A stretch of DNA of 7,114 nucleotides from Campylobacteraceae bacterium (GTDB taxonomy: Bacteria > Campylobacterota > Campylobacteria > Campylobacterales > Sulfurovaceae). The notes beneath the pieces are model-generated. The model was not told the DNA's origin, made no database searches, and saw nothing but the letters and a program-made list of their open reading frames with translations. Positions 1-5,667 of this stretch are shown piece by piece (within the stretch, counting starts at the first letter, position 1; every line of letters starts with the position of its first letter). A program made the translations under genes and the position numbers. The stretch spans positions 1-7,114 of the forward strand of contig JALWVW010000079.1 in assembly GCA_027079365.1 (NCBI GenBank), in the 5' to 3' direction.

Positions 1-12
1 CAATAAAAAGAG

Positions 13-1494
13 TTAGAAAAGTGCCTCATCCATCTCTTCGGGCTTCTCAAGCCCCATAAGCTTCAGCACGGTAGGTGCCACATGGTTGAGAGCGCAGCCA
101 TCCTTGAGTTTCTCTACACCCTTGGCGATCACAAAACAGCAGACATCCCCTACAGTGTGATTGGTCAGTATATTCCCCTGCGCATCTCTCATCTCTTCGC
201 AATTGCCATGATCGGAGGTCAGCACAACATTGTAACCCTCCTCTTTGGCACGGGTGATAATTCTTCCCAACTCATGATCGACTGCATGCACTGCCTGCTT
301 GGCTGCCTCATAGTTTCCGGTATGTCCCACCATGTCACCATTGGCGAAGTTAACCACGATAAAATCATACGCCTCCTCCATGGCTGTCAGTACTGCTTCT
401 CCTACCTGCGGTGCTGACATCTCCGGCTGGAGGTCATAGGTTTTAACATCGGGGCTGGGGATCAATACCCTGCTTTCGCCAAGATAAGGTGTCTCAATGC
501 CGCCGTTGAAGAAGAAGGTCACATGGGCATATTTTTCTGTCTCCGCCGTATGCAACTGTCTAAGCCCAGCCTCTGCAATCACTTCGGCTAAGGTATGTTT
601 CGGTGCCTCCTTGGGAAAGAGTACCGGGTAAGGAAAGGTTGCATCGTATTGCGTCATGGTGGCTATATGCAGTGGAATAAAAGAGCGGTCAAAGGCATCG
701 AAACTGCGATCTCCCAGTGCTGTCGTAATCTCTCTTACTCTGTCAGAGCGGAAATTTGTCATCACTACCACATCTCCTTCCTGCAATCCGGTATACCCTG
801 CAAAAGCTGCCGGGGCAATAAACTCATCTGTCTCCCCTCTGTTGTAACACGCCTTTAGGTAGTCCTGCGGTGTCTGCGTGACAGAAGGTACCGCCTCTGC
901 GACAGCACGGTATCCTTTTTCTACCCGTTCCCAGCGATTGTCCCTATCCATCGTGTAGAAACGCCCACCGATGGTCGCGATAGAGATATCTGCATCGCAG
1001 ATCATCTCGATCTGAGCAATGTATTCTGCGGCAGAAGTAGGACTCACATCTCTGCCATCCGTGATCAGATGCAGGTAGACTCTCTTGCCCCTGCTTTTGG
1101 CCAATTGTGCCAGACCAATCGTATGGTTGATATGAGAATGCACCCCTCCGTCACTCAGCAGCCCGATCAGATGTACCCGCTCGCCCTTTTTCAATGTTTC
1201 GTTTAGAGCACCATTCTGCTCGATACTGCCATCTTCCAGTGCCAGCGATATCTTAACCAGATCCTGATAGAGTACGCGACCACTGCCTAGGGTCATATGC
1301 CCTACCTCAGAGTTCCCCATCTGACCCTTAGGTAACCCTACACTGAGCCCATATGTCGCAATCAGTGTTCTGGGAGCAGTTTCAAAAAGCCTGTCGTAAG
1401 TAGGGGTAACCGCGTCCCTGAAGGCGTTACAGACACTGTCTGGCTTATATCCTATACCATCTGTGATAATTAATATTGTTTTGTTTTGTTTCAT
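13..1494 (-). CDS. gpmI: 2,3-bisphosphoglycerate-independent phosphoglycerate mutase
   Basis: This cytosolic enzyme interconverts 3- and 2-phosphoglycerate in glycolysis and gluconeogenesis through a phosphoserine intermediate and two Mn ions. The 493-residue protein is complete and close to the usual length of about 500. Visible landmarks are metal-binding Asp12 (TDGIGY), the catalytic Ser62 in MGNSEVGH, an HSH motif at 119-121, substrate Arg148/Asp149 (TDGRDV), Arg178 and Arg184, NFRSDR at 247-252 and Lys321. The remaining metal ligands are Asp387 and His391 (NGDMVGH), Asp428/His429 (SDHGN) and His446, so the active site looks intact. The family's usual DGWG is DGIG here, which I recall as normal in Campylobacterota. 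The ATG at 1494 is preceded seven bases upstream by a purine-rich AGAGAGA that may act as a weak ribosome binding site. The gene is divergent from mraY; in Campylobacter jejuni, as I recall, the three genes lie on one strand. Confidence 0.97.
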   Translation of the reverse strand: MKQNKTILIITDGIGYKPDSVCNAFRDAVTPTYDRLFETAPRTLIATYGLSVGLPKGQMGNSEVGHMTLGSGRVLYQDLVKISLALEDGSIEQNGALNETLKKGERVHLIGLLSDGGVHSHINHTIGLAQLAKSRGKRVYLHLITDGRDVSPTSAAEYIAQIEMICDADISIATIGGRFYTMDRDNRWERVEKGYRAVAEAVPSVTQTPQDYLKACYNRGETDEFIAPAAFAGYTGLQEGDVVVMTNFRSDRVREITTALGDRSFDAFDRSFIPLHIATMTQYDATFPYPVLFPKEAPKHTLAEVIAEAGLRQLHTAETEKYAHVTFFFNGGIETPYLGESRVLIPSPDVKTYDLQPEMSAPQVGEAVLTAMEEAYDFIVVNFANGDMVGHTGNYEAAKQAVHAVDHELGRIITRAKEEGYNVVLTSDHGNCEEMRDAQGNILTNHTVGDVCCFVIAKGVEKLKDGCALNHVAPTVLKLMGLEKPEEMDEALF

Positions 1495-1515
1495 CTTTTG
1501 GTCTCTCTGTCAAGT

Positions 1516-1537
1516 TTTTACTAAAGTTATAGTAAAA
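1516..1537. promoter_or_regulatory. Candidate divergent gpmI/mraY promoter inside an inverted repeat
   Basis: Two perfect 8-base arms, TTTTACTA (1516-1523) and TAGTAAAA (1530-1537), flank the 6-base spacer AAGTTA. A plus-strand -10-like TATAGT (1528-1533) would start mraY mRNA near 1540, about 40 bases before its start codon. A minus-strand -10-like TATAAC (1531-1526) would start gpmI mRNA near 1519, about 25 bases before its ATG. The two boxes overlap. Neither direction has a convincing -35, which is usual for Campylobacterota sigma-70 promoters. Promoter activity is inferred from position and sequence only. Confidence 0.5.
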
Positions 1538-1580
1538 TACCATTTCTTATCTAATATTTCAATGAACGGGTGGGCATTTT

Positions 1581-2639
1581 TTGTATTATCTTTATCAGAT
1601 CTTCGACATCAATCTCTTTGGCTACATCTCTGTGCGTGCAGGAGTGGCATTTTTCTTGGCATTTTGCCTGACGATATTTATGCTCCCCAAGTATCTTGCC
1701 TGGGCGATCTCTCGCAAAGCCAACCAACCCATCAATAAGTATGTCCCCATTCACGAAACCAAGCAGCATACACCCACCATGGGTGGTGCAGTCTTTATCG
1801 TGGCCACAATGATTGCTTCCCTGCTGACGGTAGATCTCAGCAACTGGTATGTGGTCGGAGGACTGCTCACCATGATCTTGTTTGCACTGATCGGTCTCAA
1901 AGATGATCTCGGGAAAATCCTCTCAGGTAACAACCTCGAAGGACTGACAGCCAAAGGCAAATTTGGACTACAGATCGCTGCCTCTATCCTCGTCTCTGTA
2001 CTGCTGATAGTGTTTGCCCATTTTCCCACAGAGTTCTATGTCCCCTTTCTCAAGACACCACTATTTGATATGGGCTACTGGTCCATACTCTTCTGGACCA
2101 TTGTACTGGTTGCTGCCAGCAATGCTGTCAACCTTACCGATGGTCTGGATGGACTGGCAACCGTACCTACGGTGATCGGGCTGGCCACACTGGGGATCAT
2201 TGTCTACCTGATAGGGCATGCGATCTTCTCCAGTTACCTGCTCCTCCCCAACATCAAAGGAGTAGGAGAGGTAATCATCCTCTCCTCTGCACTCTCCGGT
2301 GCGCTTATCGCTTTTTTATGGTACAATTGCTATCCTGCCGAGCTTTTTATGGGGGATACCGGCTCACTCTCCATCGGTGCCTTTATGGGGTATATGGCGA
2401 TCCTTGGCAAAAGTGAAGTACTGCTACTGCTAATCGGTGTCATCTTTGTGATTGAGACTGTCTCTGTCATTTTACAGGTCGGAAGCTACAAGCTTCGCAA
2501 TAAACGGGTCTTTCTCATGGCTCCCATCCATCACCATTTCGAGATGAAAAAATGGGCTGAGAACAAGATCATCGTCCGCTTCTGGATGATCGCTTTTCTG
2601 GCAAATCTGCTGGCACTCATCACACTCAAGATACGCTGA
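1581..2639 (+). CDS. mraY: Phospho-N-acetylmuramoyl-pentapeptide transferase (MraY)
   Basis: This integral inner-membrane enzyme transfers phospho-MurNAc-pentapeptide from UDP to undecaprenyl phosphate, making lipid I for peptidoglycan. The protein has 352 residues, the normal length, with about ten hydrophobic segments. Family signatures present are HTPTMGG (63-69), the catalytic Asp pair in LKDDLGK (Asp108, Asp109), NAVNLTDGLDGLA (181-193), FMGDTGSLSIGA with Asp259 (256-267) and the cytoplasmic MAPIHHHFE triple-His loop (313-321). The start is TTG at 1581: it gives the YYLYQIFDINLF N-terminus expected of MraY, and an in-frame TGA at 1563 rules out anything longer. An upstream ATG at 1562 is in another frame. 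The ribosome binding site is weak, a G-rich stretch at 1568-1574. The TGA overlaps the murD ATG by one base, so the two are co-transcribed and probably translationally coupled. Confidence 0.97.
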   Translation: MYYLYQIFDINLFGYISVRAGVAFFLAFCLTIFMLPKYLAWAISRKANQPINKYVPIHETKQHTPTMGGAVFIVATMIASLLTVDLSNWYVVGGLLTMILFALIGLKDDLGKILSGNNLEGLTAKGKFGLQIAASILVSVLLIVFAHFPTEFYVPFLKTPLFDMGYWSILFWTIVLVAASNAVNLTDGLDGLATVPTVIGLATLGIIVYLIGHAIFSSYLLLPNIKGVGEVIILSSALSGALIAFLWYNCYPAELFMGDTGSLSIGAFMGYMAILGKSEVLLLLIGVIFVIETVSVILQVGSYKLRNKRVFLMAPIHHHFEMKKWAENKIIVRFWMIAFLANLLALITLKIR

Positions 2640-3919
2640 TGAAACCCACACTCCTCGGCTATGGAAAAACCACCAGAGCAATCGCCAAGAGGCTTGGTGG
2701 GGGGTGTACTTTCTACGATGATAACTGCACAGAGCCTTATGTCGACGGGCACAAAAACAACATTCTACCCTCAACGGCGTTTGATCCAGAGAAAAGTGAT
2801 CTTGAGATACTAACACCCAGCATTCCGCCACACCATCCACTACTCAAGAAAGCCAAAAACCCGATCAGCGAATATGATTATATACTTTCTCCTGAGTTTT
2901 TCGACGCACCTTTGACAGCCATGCATCATATCCAGGAAGGTGCGTTGGCAAGCACACCCTACGCCAAGCCCTTCACCATTTGGATCTCCGGCACCAATGG
3001 CAAAACTACTACCACGCAGATGCTGACACACCTCCTTTCCAAGAGAGGGGCACTGTGCGGAGGTAATATCGGTGTGCCATTGGCAGAGCTCGACCCTGCT
3101 GCAGCGATCTGGATACTTGAGTCCAGCTCTTTTACCCTCCACCATACCCGCACCGCATCACCCAATATCTACCTGCTGCTTCCCATCACTCCAGATCATC
3201 TTAACTGGCATGGCTCGGCACAAGCCTATGAGGCAGACAAGCTAAGGCCACTACTGACCATGCGTGAAGGAGAGCTCGCACTGGTACCCAAAGGGCTACA
3301 TCTGCCACATACTGATGCTTGGGTTGTTGAGTATGACAGTCACACTTTTCTGGAAAATTTCTTTGGTCTTGACAGCAGTAAACTGTGCTACAAGGCTGCC
3401 TTTTTAGAGGATGCACTGCTCTCTCTGGCCATCACGCGCACCCTCTTTGATGAGACAGACTATGATCTGCTCAATCACTTCCAGCTAGACCATCACCGCC
3501 AAGAAGAGATCACCGATGCACAAGGAAAGCTCTGGGTCAATGACTCCAAAGCCACCAATGTGGATGCCACAGTGCAAGCGATACATACCTATGGTGACCG
3601 TGGCATACATCTGATCCTGGGTGGCGATGACAAGGGGGTAGATTTGGCAGCACTCATGGATCTCATTGCATCCAAAGAGATCACCCTCTATGCCATAGGC
3701 AGCAACCACCACACACTGGTCTCTCTGGCGCAAGCACGACAGATCCCAATACATGACTGCCTGACACTGGCACAGGCGCTTCCTCTGATCGCCGATACCT
3801 TGCAGGCAAACGAGGTTGCACTCCTCTCTCCTGCTGCCTCCAGTCTTGACCAATTCAGCTCCTACGCAGAAAGAGGAGAACTTTTTATGCAAATGGTAGC
3901 AGATTTAAGTGTGACTTAA
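2639..3919 (+). CDS. murD: UDP-N-acetylmuramoyl-L-alanine--D-glutamate ligase (MurD)
   Basis: This cytoplasmic Mur ligase adds D-glutamate to UDP-MurNAc-L-alanine using ATP. The 426 residues show the three-domain family plan: a short N-terminal UDP-binding domain (about 1-105), a central ATPase domain (about 110-290) and a C-terminal domain. Visible motifs are the P-loop GTNGKTTTT (118-126), GNIGVPL (142-148), ESSSF (161-165), ITPDHLNWH (183-191), Lys201 as probable carbamylated lysine, HHRQEE (285-290), VNDSKATNVDAT (300-311), LGGDDKGVD (327-335) and SPAASSLDQFSSYAERG (397-413). DHLNWH differs from the more common DHLDRH, and ESSSFTL from SSFQL; I treat both as lineage variation. The ATG shares its A with the mraY stop. 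No terminator is seen after the stop, so transcription may run into the tRNA gene. Confidence 0.96.
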   Translation: MKPTLLGYGKTTRAIAKRLGGGCTFYDDNCTEPYVDGHKNNILPSTAFDPEKSDLEILTPSIPPHHPLLKKAKNPISEYDYILSPEFFDAPLTAMHHIQEGALASTPYAKPFTIWISGTNGKTTTTQMLTHLLSKRGALCGGNIGVPLAELDPAAAIWILESSSFTLHHTRTASPNIYLLLPITPDHLNWHGSAQAYEADKLRPLLTMREGELALVPKGLHLPHTDAWVVEYDSHTFLENFFGLDSSKLCYKAAFLEDALLSLAITRTLFDETDYDLLNHFQLDHHRQEEITDAQGKLWVNDSKATNVDATVQAIHTYGDRGIHLILGGDDKGVDLAALMDLIASKEITLYAIGSNHHTLVSLAQARQIPIHDCLTLAQALPLIADTLQANEVALLSPAASSLDQFSSYAERGELFMQMVADLSVT

Positions 3920-3930
3920 AATTTAGTCGT

Positions 3931-3936
3931 TATAAT
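3931..3936 (+). promoter_or_regulatory. -10 box of the tRNA-Phe promoter
   Basis: This is a perfect TATAAT, 20 bases before the first base of the mature tRNA and 11 bases after the murD stop. It predicts a transcript start near 3943 and a 5' leader of roughly 14 bases for RNase P to remove. Upstream is AT-rich. A GTGACT (3911-3916) resembles a -35, but the 14-base spacer is too short to trust. Confidence 0.6.
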
Positions 3937-3956
3937 TCTACCCTCTTTATAGAAGT

Positions 3957-4031
3957 GGCTCGGTAGCTCAGGGGTAGAGCAAAGGATTGAAAATCCTTGT
4001 GTCGGCAGTTCGATTCTGCCTCGAGCCACCA
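3957..4031 (+). tRNA. tRNA-Phe (anticodon GAA)
   Basis: The sequence folds into a complete cloverleaf. The acceptor is GGCTCGG (3957-3963) with TCGAGCC (4021-4027), the last pair being G-U. The D stem is GCTC/GAGC (3966-3969, 3977-3980) and the anticodon stem AAGGA/TCCTT (3982-3986, 3994-3998). The 7-base loop TTGAAAA carries anticodon GAA at 3989-3991, which reads UUU and UUC. The variable loop has five bases, and the T stem GGCAG/CTGCC encloses the loop TTCGATT (4009-4015). The discriminator is A4028 and CCA is encoded at 4029-4031. It is a single tRNA, not part of a visible cluster. Confidence 0.98.
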
Positions 4032-4042
4032 CTTATACTATC

Positions 4043-4048
4043 TTTTTT
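4043..4048 (+). terminator. Possible tRNA 3' transcript end (T-run)
   Basis: A run of six T lies 12 bases after the encoded CCA. No separate hairpin precedes it; only the tRNA's own T and acceptor stems do. It is a plausible release point for the tRNA transcript but is weakly supported. Confidence 0.25.
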
Positions 4049-4109
4049 AATTCAATTCGCTGTCTATCTAAAAGTACTCACCATATATTTTACATTTACC
4101 TTTTTAGCC

Positions 4110-4138
4110 TATCATGCTCTCAATCAAACATACAAGGA
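4110..4138 (+). promoter_or_regulatory. Candidate promoter and ribosome binding site for the rhodanese gene
   Basis: A -10-like TATCAT (4110-4115) follows a T-rich stretch (TTTTT at 4101-4105), the pattern usual for Campylobacterota promoters. It predicts a start near 4122. AAGGA at 4134-4138 is a good ribosome binding site six bases before the ATG at 4145, and it fixes that start codon. An alternative -10, TATATT (around 4084-4089), cannot be excluded. The gap 4032-4109 holds nothing else that I can recognise. Confidence 0.45.
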
Positions 4139-4144
4139 TTTACA

Positions 4145-4552
4145 ATGAAATATGCAACCATACTGGCACTCCTTACTTCACTTTCACTCTCTGCCGGATT
4201 TTCGGATATAGATGTCACACAGCTCAAAGCACTTCAGGCAAAAGGTGTTCCTGTGATCGATATCCGCACACCTCAAGAATGGCAACAGACTGGCATCATC
4301 AAGGGTGCCCATCAGATGATGTTTTTTGATATTCAGGGTAATGCCCATGCCCAAACCTGGCTCGAAGACCTGAGCAAGATAGTCAAAGACAAAAAAACAC
4401 CATTTATACTCTACTGTGCCCATGCCAACCGCACCAAAGCTGTAGGTAACTGGCTGGTGGACAAGCTGGGCTATACCCATGTGTATGAGCTTAAAGGGGG
4501 GATAGAGTACGGATGGAAAGACCTTGGAGAAAAAACCGTCAAAGCCAGATAG
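4145..4552 (+). CDS. Exported single-domain rhodanese-like protein
   Basis: This 135-residue protein has an N-terminal Sec-type signal peptide: Lys2, a hydrophobic core over about 5-15, and likely cleavage near Ala17/Gly18. One rhodanese domain follows. It contains VIDIRTPQEW (37-46), the conserved edge strand and DxR motif, and FILYC (87-91) leading into the active loop Cys91-Ala-His-Ala-Asn-Arg-Thr97. The Cys, Arg and Thr of the usual CRxGxR[S/T] loop are kept, but the Arg at position two and Gly at position four are both Ala. Sulfurtransferase or persulfide-carrier activity in the periplasm is inferred from family and export; the acceptor is unknown. Such proteins are common in sulfur-oxidising Campylobacterota. 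It appears monocistronic, is preceded by AAGGA, and converges on the LysR gene. A purely structural or phosphatase-like role is possible. Confidence 0.88.
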   Translation: MKYATILALLTSLSLSAGFSDIDVTQLKALQAKGVPVIDIRTPQEWQQTGIIKGAHQMMFFDIQGNAHAQTWLEDLSKIVKDKKTPFILYCAHANRTKAVGNWLVDKLGYTHVYELKGGIEYGWKDLGEKTVKAR

Positions 4553-4561
4553 AGCTTGGCG

Positions 4562-4585
4562 TAGGGGTCGATTCCCTATCGACCC
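4562..4585. terminator. Hairpin between convergent rhodanese and lysR genes
   Basis: GGGTCGAT (4565-4572) and ATCGACCC (4578-4585) form a perfect 8-pair stem around the loop TCCCT. The same sequence can instead pair TAGGG (4562-4566) with CCCTA (4574-4578), so two folds compete. It sits in the 45 bases between two convergent stop codons, the expected place for a bidirectional terminator. Neither strand has a T-run after the stem (AAAAGAAG on plus, CTACGCC on minus), so it is not a classic intrinsic terminator. It may protect mRNA 3' ends or be a dispersed palindromic element. Confidence 0.5.
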
Positions 4586-4597
4586 AAAAGAAGCACT

Positions 4598-5500
4598 CTA
4601 ACAGTGTCCCGAAAGGATATGATCTACGGTATTATTGACATAAGCGTTGTGCTTGTTGTCTTTGTGATACATGATATAAAAGTGTCTCAGCATTTTATAC
4701 CCCTGCAGTCTTGCTTCAAACAATGATCCCTCCTGCACCTTATCTGCGATCGCATACTTTGATACCACAGAGACGACAGGACGATCCGTATCCTTACTGC
4801 TTCGCTTGACTGTCTGCAGTGCCGCTGTCGTATCACTGACTTCTGAGAGCATATCGAAGGAGCTGCACTGCACACCCAGTTCGCTAAAGACATCCGCCAT
4901 GATTTGGCGCGTATGGCTTCCCTCTTCGCGGCAGACCCATCTAAATCCATAGAGATCCTCGGGTCTCAATACTTTAGGAATAGGTACATTGCTGAAGACA
5001 ACCAGTTCATCTTCTTTCCACTCACGAGAGATTAGGTTTTCATCAATGATTTGTGACTCCACAAGCCCCAGATCCAGGTTTTTGTTTTTGAGCTTATCTA
5101 CGATTTCACTGCTCAGCCCTACATGCAACTTGATATCATTGTGAATTGCTTCACTCATGGTATTGAGACAGTCACCCGGCACCACATAGCTGCCTATTGT
5201 AAAAGAAGCACCCAGTCTGAAAGTGATCTTCTTATCAATGATATTAAGCATCTCCCCCTCTGCGCTGTGGATGCATTTTTCCAGTTTCACCGCTACTTTG
5301 TAGAGTTCCTCCCCTGAAGCTGTCAGGCGTATACCATTCTTTTTCCGTTCTATGATTTTGGAGTCCAGATAATTCTCTACAAACTTTATCTGCTGTGTCA
5401 CAGCAGGCTGTGATATCCCCAGCCTTGCAGAAGCTTTGGAAAAACTTCTCTCTCTTACCACGGTAAGAAATGTCTCCAACTTTACAAAATCTTTTAACAC
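4598..5500 (-). CDS. LysR-family transcriptional regulator
   Basis: This 300-residue protein has the normal LysR-type length. The N-terminal winged helix-turn-helix spans about 4-63, with the recognition region ARLGISQPAVTQQIKFVE (25-42), the family's most conserved stretch. A linker helix (about 60-90) precedes a periplasmic-binding-protein-like effector domain (about 93-295) beginning KITFRLGAS. Five Cys (76, 111, 190, 212, 300) are present; I see no basis to claim redox sensing. The start is GTG at 5500, with AAGGA (5511-5507) six bases upstream; an ATG two bases earlier is out of frame and hits TAA after one codon. The effector and targets cannot be read from the sequence. Family members often control a divergent neighbour and themselves; the divergent neighbour here is a housekeeping helicase, so autoregulation plus distant targets, or the convergent rhodanese, are alternatives. 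Confidence 0.93.
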   Translation of the reverse strand: MLKDFVKLETFLTVVRERSFSKASARLGISQPAVTQQIKFVENYLDSKIIERKKNGIRLTASGEELYKVAVKLEKCIHSAEGEMLNIIDKKITFRLGASFTIGSYVVPGDCLNTMSEAIHNDIKLHVGLSSEIVDKLKNKNLDLGLVESQIIDENLISREWKEDELVVFSNVPIPKVLRPEDLYGFRWVCREEGSHTRQIMADVFSELGVQCSSFDMLSEVSDTTAALQTVKRSSKDTDRPVVSVVSKYAIADKVQEGSLFEARLQGYKMLRHFYIMYHKDNKHNAYVNNTVDHILSGHC

Positions 5501-5530
5501 ATACGATCCTTTCTTTCATCTAACTTCTTA

Positions 5531-5553
5531 ACTATTAAACTATAGCAAATAGT
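5531..5553 (-). promoter_or_regulatory. Candidate lysR promoter with overlapping dyad
   Basis: On the minus strand TATAGT (5544-5539) is a good -10 box, predicting a start near 5532 and a leader of about 30 bases before the GTG. It lies inside an interrupted repeat, ACTATT (5531-5536) and AATAGT (5548-5553), with an 11-base spacer. The dyad could be a second regulator site that would block RNA polymerase, or chance in AT-rich DNA. Confidence 0.4.
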
Positions 5554-5556
5554 AAC

Positions 5557-5571
5557 ATAAGTTTAACTTAT
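5557..5571. promoter_or_regulatory. Putative LysR-type operator (T-N11-A palindrome)
   Basis: ATAAGT (5557-5562) and ACTTAT (5566-5571) are perfect inverted arms around TTA. The inner sequence, T5558 to A5570, matches the T-N11-A dyad that LysR-type proteins recognise. It lies immediately upstream of the proposed lysR -10, centred about 32 bases before the predicted start, the place expected for an autoregulatory site. The identity of the bound protein is inferred from the adjacent gene. Confidence 0.5.
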
Positions 5572-5604
5572 TTATTTTAAATTCTACAGCTTTATAAGTA
5601 AATC

Positions 5605-5660
5605 TATAATTCCCATCTTTTATCATTTTATAGCTATAATCATTATACTACTACGAAGGA
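5605..5660 (+). promoter_or_regulatory. Tandem candidate -10 boxes and ribosome binding site for the helicase gene
   Basis: Two perfect TATAAT boxes occur at 5605-5610 and 5635-5640, each preceded by C, giving identical heptamers exactly 30 bases apart. The downstream box would start mRNA near 5647, leaving a leader of about 20 bases. The upstream one would give about 50. The second box is part of the 12-base palindrome TTATAGCTATAA (5628-5639). GAAGGA (5655-5660) is a strong ribosome binding site seven bases before the ATG. No -35 element is clear for either box. Confidence 0.55.
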
Positions 5661-5667
5661 AGCAGGT

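Noticed and set aside
82..417. A 111-codon plus-strand reading frame
   Set aside because: It lies wholly antisense within the well-supported gpmI gene, has no ribosome binding site or recognisable domain, and is explained by codon bias on the opposite strand.
1463..1738. A 91-codon plus-strand frame crossing the gpmI-mraY spacer
   Set aside because: It overlaps the start of gpmI and the first 50 codons of mraY in the wrong frame, and its sequence resembles no protein family I know.
2821..2850. MurD as a possibly degenerate or paralogous ligase because DHLNWH and ESSSF differ from the usual motifs
   Set aside because: The P-loop, the carbamylated-lysine position, NDSKATN and the C-terminal motif are all intact, and it is coupled to mraY; the differences look like lineage variation.
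3485..3892. A 135-codon minus-strand frame inside murD
   Set aside because: It overlaps conserved MurD motifs (NDSKATN, SPAASSLDQF) on the opposite strand and has no promoter or ribosome binding site.
3957..4031. tRNA-Phe as an integration site for a mobile element
   Set aside because: No integrase, no direct repeat of the tRNA 3' end and no change to foreign-looking genes is visible downstream in the window.
5244..5519. A minus-strand frame with an ATG start 19 bases upstream of the lysR GTG
   Set aside because: It runs out of frame through the lysR helix-turn-helix region; the AAGGA site lies after its ATG and serves the lysR GTG.
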